A stretch of 64,000 nt of DNA from positions 1 to 64,000 of the forward strand of contig NZ_VJMG01000016.1 in NCBI RefSeq assembly GCF_007004135.1, written 5' to 3'. Below, in pieces: positions 61,613 through 64,000 of the stretch (positions are counted from its first letter, which is position 1; every line of letters starts with the position of its first letter). The DNA is from Affinirhizobium straminoryzae. Its GTDB lineage: Bacteria; Pseudomonadota; Alphaproteobacteria; Rhizobiales; Rhizobiaceae. The notes beneath the pieces were generated by a model. That model had not been told where the DNA came from, did no database searches, and was given only the letters and a program-made list of their open reading frames with translations. Made by a program: the position numbers and the translations under genes.

Positions 61613-61683
61613 GGCAAGCGGGCTCCTCTCCCGCAGATGCACGATGTGGGGCGGCCGCATGACGCCGCCGCCCCCGTCGATCG

Positions 61684-63012
61684 TCAGATATTCGCGTTCA
61701 AAATCTCGCGCAGCTTGCCGAAAATCTCATCGATATGGTGCTTTTCGACGATCAGCGGCGGCGACATGGCGATGATGTCGCCGGTGGTACGGATCAACAG
61801 GCCGTTCTCATAGGCCTTCAGGAAGGCGGAGAAGGCGCGCTTGGTCGGTTCGCCGGCGATCGGATCGAGTTCGATCGCGCCGATCAGGCCGAGATTGCGG
61901 ATGTCGATGACATTCTTGCAATCCTTCAGCGAATGCAGGCCGTCTTCCCAGTAGGAGGAGATGGCGGCGGCGCGCTCGAACAGGCCCTCTTCCTTGTAGG
62001 TGTCGAGCGTGGCAAGGGCTGCGGCAGAAGCGATCGGGTTGCCGGAATAGGTGTAGCCGTGGAAGAACTCGATCAGATGTTCCGGGCCGTTCATGAAGGC
62101 GTCGTGGATTTCGGCGGTCACGAAGACGGCGCCCATCGGGATCACGCCATTGGTCAGGCCCTTGGCGGTGACCATGATGTCCGGCTTGACGTCGAAATAC
62201 TGCGAGGCGAAGGGGGTGCCGAGGCGGCCGTAACCGGTGATGACTTCATCGAAGATCAGCAGGATGCCATGCTTGGTGCAGATCTCGCGCAGCTTCTGCA
62301 AATACCCCTTCGGCGGGATGAGCACGCCGGTGGATCCGGCGACCGGTTCGACGATGACGGCGGCCACGGTGGAGGCGTCATGCAGCGTGACGATGCGCTC
62401 CAGTTCGGTCGCCAGATCGCCGCCCACTTCGGGCTCGCCGCGGGTGAACGCGTTCTTGCCGGGAAGATGCGTGTGCGGCATGTGGTCGACGCCGGTCAGC
62501 AGCGTGCCGAACATCTTGCGGTTGGCGACGATGCCACCAACGGAAATGCCGCCGAAATTGACGCCGTGATAGCCGCGCTCGCGGCCGATCAGGCGAAACT
62601 TTGCGCCATTGCCCTTGGCGCGATGATAGGCGATCGCGACCTTCAGGGCGGTATCGACCGATTCGGAGCCGGAATTGGTGTAGAGCACGTGCTCCAGACC
62701 CTCGGGCGCGATGTCGACCAGACGATTCGCAAGTTCGAACGCCTTGGGATGGCCCAGCTGGAAGGCGGGTGCATAATCCAGTTCGCCGGCCTGTTCGCGG
62801 ATCGCCTCGGTGATCTTCGGGCGGCAATGGCCGGCATTCACGCACCACAGGCCCGCCGTCGCATCCAGAACCTGGCGGCCGTCATGCGTCGTATAGTGCA
62901 TGTCCTTGGCAGACACGAACAGGCGCGGTTCTTTCTTGAACTGGCGATTGGCGGTGAAAGGCATCCAGAACGCCCGCAAGTCGTTCGGGGCGGTATTCAG
63001 GCGGTTCGACAT
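61684..63012 (-). CDS. Class III (omega-amino acid:pyruvate-type) aminotransferase
   Basis: A 442-residue PLP enzyme. The Schiff-base lysine is in MVTAKGLTNG, the cofactor-phosphate region in YTNSGSESVDTALK, and FDEVITGYGRLG precedes it. Substrate range cannot be read: beta-alanine-, taurine- or putrescine-type pyruvate transaminases look alike. I start at ATG 63012 (MSNRLNTAPND), with GGAG six bases upstream, not 63051. Isolated gene. Confidence 0.88.
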   Translation of the reverse strand: MSNRLNTAPNDLRAFWMPFTANRQFKKEPRLFVSAKDMHYTTHDGRQVLDATAGLWCVNAGHCRPKITEAIREQAGELDYAPAFQLGHPKAFELANRLVDIAPEGLEHVLYTNSGSESVDTALKVAIAYHRAKGNGAKFRLIGRERGYHGVNFGGISVGGIVANRKMFGTLLTGVDHMPHTHLPGKNAFTRGEPEVGGDLATELERIVTLHDASTVAAVIVEPVAGSTGVLIPPKGYLQKLREICTKHGILLIFDEVITGYGRLGTPFASQYFDVKPDIMVTAKGLTNGVIPMGAVFVTAEIHDAFMNGPEHLIEFFHGYTYSGNPIASAAALATLDTYKEEGLFERAAAISSYWEDGLHSLKDCKNVIDIRNLGLIGAIELDPIAGEPTKRAFSAFLKAYENGLLIRTTGDIIAMSPPLIVEKHHIDEIFGKLREILNANI

Positions 63013-63293
63013 CATGATCTCCATGGCCTTCTTTTCCATAACGGGGGCCATATCCCGGTCGTCGCCCGTTCCCCGGGGCGAGACATGCGAGGCAGGTTAG
63101 CAAGCGCGCGCGAGCCGTCAAGCGCTGTTCAGCGCCCTTGCATGGCTTTGCTGCGCCATGTCGCAGCCATCAAAAAGGCGCAGCCCGAGACGGGCGGCGC
63201 CTATCAATCATCGATCCCTCACATGCCTGAGGCTGCCCAACTCCCAGGGCATGTGCAGTCTTGAATTATCTCAACGCCATGTCAGCGCTGTCA

Positions 63294-63605
63294 TCACGCT
63301 GCAGACTTGGCCTGCTCAGGCTCGCAATACAGCGTCTCCAGCGTTTCGAGAACCTTCATCACGGCCTCGGCGGAGCTGGAGTAGTAGATGGTCTGCGCAT
63401 CGCGGCGCGTGTTAACAAGCTTCTGCGCACGCAGTTTGGAAAGGTGCTGAGAGAGAGCCGACTGGCTCAGCCCAACCTTCGTTGCCAGCGCACCAACGGC
63501 CACTTCGCCCTTGACCAGGCAACACAGAATCATCAGCCGCTTTGGATTGGCCATGGCAGACAGCAGATTGGCGGCTGCAGCTGAATGCTCAGTGAGTTGG
63601 GTCAT
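63294..63605 (-). CDS. nolR: ArsR-family regulator, NolR-like
   Basis: A 103-residue winged-helix repressor. SAMANPKRLMIL, VAVGALATKVGLSQSALSQH and RRDAQTIYYSSS closely match NolR of Sinorhizobium/Rhizobium, which represses nod and many other genes. It lacks metal-binding cysteines, as in NolR. It is separated from its neighbours and has a 5' region that may hold an autoregulatory site. Start ATG 63605. Confidence 0.85.
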   Translation of the reverse strand: MTQLTEHSAAAANLLSAMANPKRLMILCCLVKGEVAVGALATKVGLSQSALSQHLSKLRAQKLVNTRRDAQTIYYSSSAEAVMKVLETLETLYCEPEQAKSAA

Positions 63606-63723
63606 CTCTAAATCCCTCGGTCATCCCCTAGCAATTGCTGACCGACCGCACGGTCGGTAACAATCTATCATAAATCTAGCAAGTTTCGGAAAGGATTGTA
63701 TATCCCTAAATTTTACGTAGAGG

Positions 63724-63996
63724 TTATGTAGCGACCGATATTGTACGCACATAATCTTCAGCCGCCTGCGGCGTCGTGGCTGGCGAGCGAAACTCCCACC
63801 GAAACCCGCGATTGTCGCAGACGATGTCAAAACCTGCCGGATCCACGCCGCTGATACGGCAATTCGAATCATCGGGTGCGCCCGCGGCTTTCGCAAGGCG
63901 AGACGCATTCCGATACTTGATCATAATCGATTCTTCCGCCCTCTGCCAGCTGGCGGCGTCCTCTGTTCCGTCAAGCACAAGATCTTTGCCGTTCAT
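63724..63996 (-). CDS. Hypothetical protein, possibly truncated by the window edge
   Basis: A 90-residue frame that starts at ATG 63996, 4 bp from the right edge, so the real start may lie outside. MIKYRNASRLAKAAGAPDD begins a second possible start (residue 25). The GFDIVCDNRGFRWEFRSP part is Trp/Phe-containing and acidic at the start. No family recognised; coding is supported by composition only. Confidence 0.4.
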   Translation of the reverse strand: MNGKDLVLDGTEDAASWQRAEESIMIKYRNASRLAKAAGAPDDSNCRISGVDPAGFDIVCDNRGFRWEFRSPATTPQAAEDYVRTISVAT

Positions 63997-64000
63997 CGTA

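Overview
The window reads as a chromosome-type segment of an alphaproteobacterium in the Rhizobiaceae (Rhizobium/Agrobacterium/Sinorhizobium relatives). Evidence: high GC with rhizobial codon use, a NolR-type ArsR regulator, a BacA peptide transporter, the bdhA-xdhA-xdhB gene order described as a mixed-function operon in Sinorhizobium meliloti, an Atu4866-family protein, DUF1127 small proteins, and palindromic intergenic repeats of the rhizobial mosaic type. No rRNA, CRISPR array or complete insertion sequence was found; there is one tRNA.

Layout. 1-1650: left edge with a partial nuclease-like conflict-system gene, an AT-richer gene-poor stretch, and tRNA-Arg(CCG). The gene lies downstream of the tRNA 3' end, as in a genomic island. 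1.7-6.1 kb: a J-domain-like orphan, then a three-gene unit (circularly permuted ATP-grasp, alpha-E protein, transglutaminase) that predicts an uncharacterised peptide-forming system. 6.3-14 kb: EamA exporter, DEAD-box helicase, small secreted protein, exported beta-helix protein, orphan MttB-like methyltransferase. 14-19.7 kb: a large hybrid histidine kinase, then split divergent mnmD and MnmC-oxidase-like genes.

19.8-38.5 kb is a purine-catabolism region. XdhA/XdhB (with maturation factor XdhC) make urate from hypoxanthine/xanthine, GuaD makes xanthine from guanine, and adenine deaminase at 59-60.7 kb feeds hypoxanthine. PuuD oxidises urate, then HiuH, UraD and PuuE carry it to allantoate. 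AllA cleaves ureidoglycolate. The allantoate-to-ureidoglycolate enzyme is not in the window. Two toxin-antitoxin modules are embedded here and both look disarmed on the toxin side: a MNT/HEPN pair inside the puuE-uraD-allA-hiuH operon whose HEPN lacks the catalytic His and the modifiable Tyr, and a higBA pair whose higB has an in-frame TAA at codon 19. Two paralogous LysR genes, each divergent from a small DUF1127-like gene, sit between puuD and xdhC. Palindromic repeats fill both gaps of the xdh operon.

38.6-64 kb: ordinary chromosomal genes (IalB-like, GST, LLM oxidoreductase, map, BrnTA, MFS, a chemoreceptor with a CheR-binding tail, bacA, a polysaccharide deacetylase, a YfgM-like gene beside der, a glycosyltransferase, kdgK, aglA, AraC, DUF1127, Atu4866, a LytM protein with an altered zinc ligand, ade, DCC oxidoreductase, a class III aminotransferase, nolR).

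All calls rest on reading the sequence and recognising families; no database search was run.
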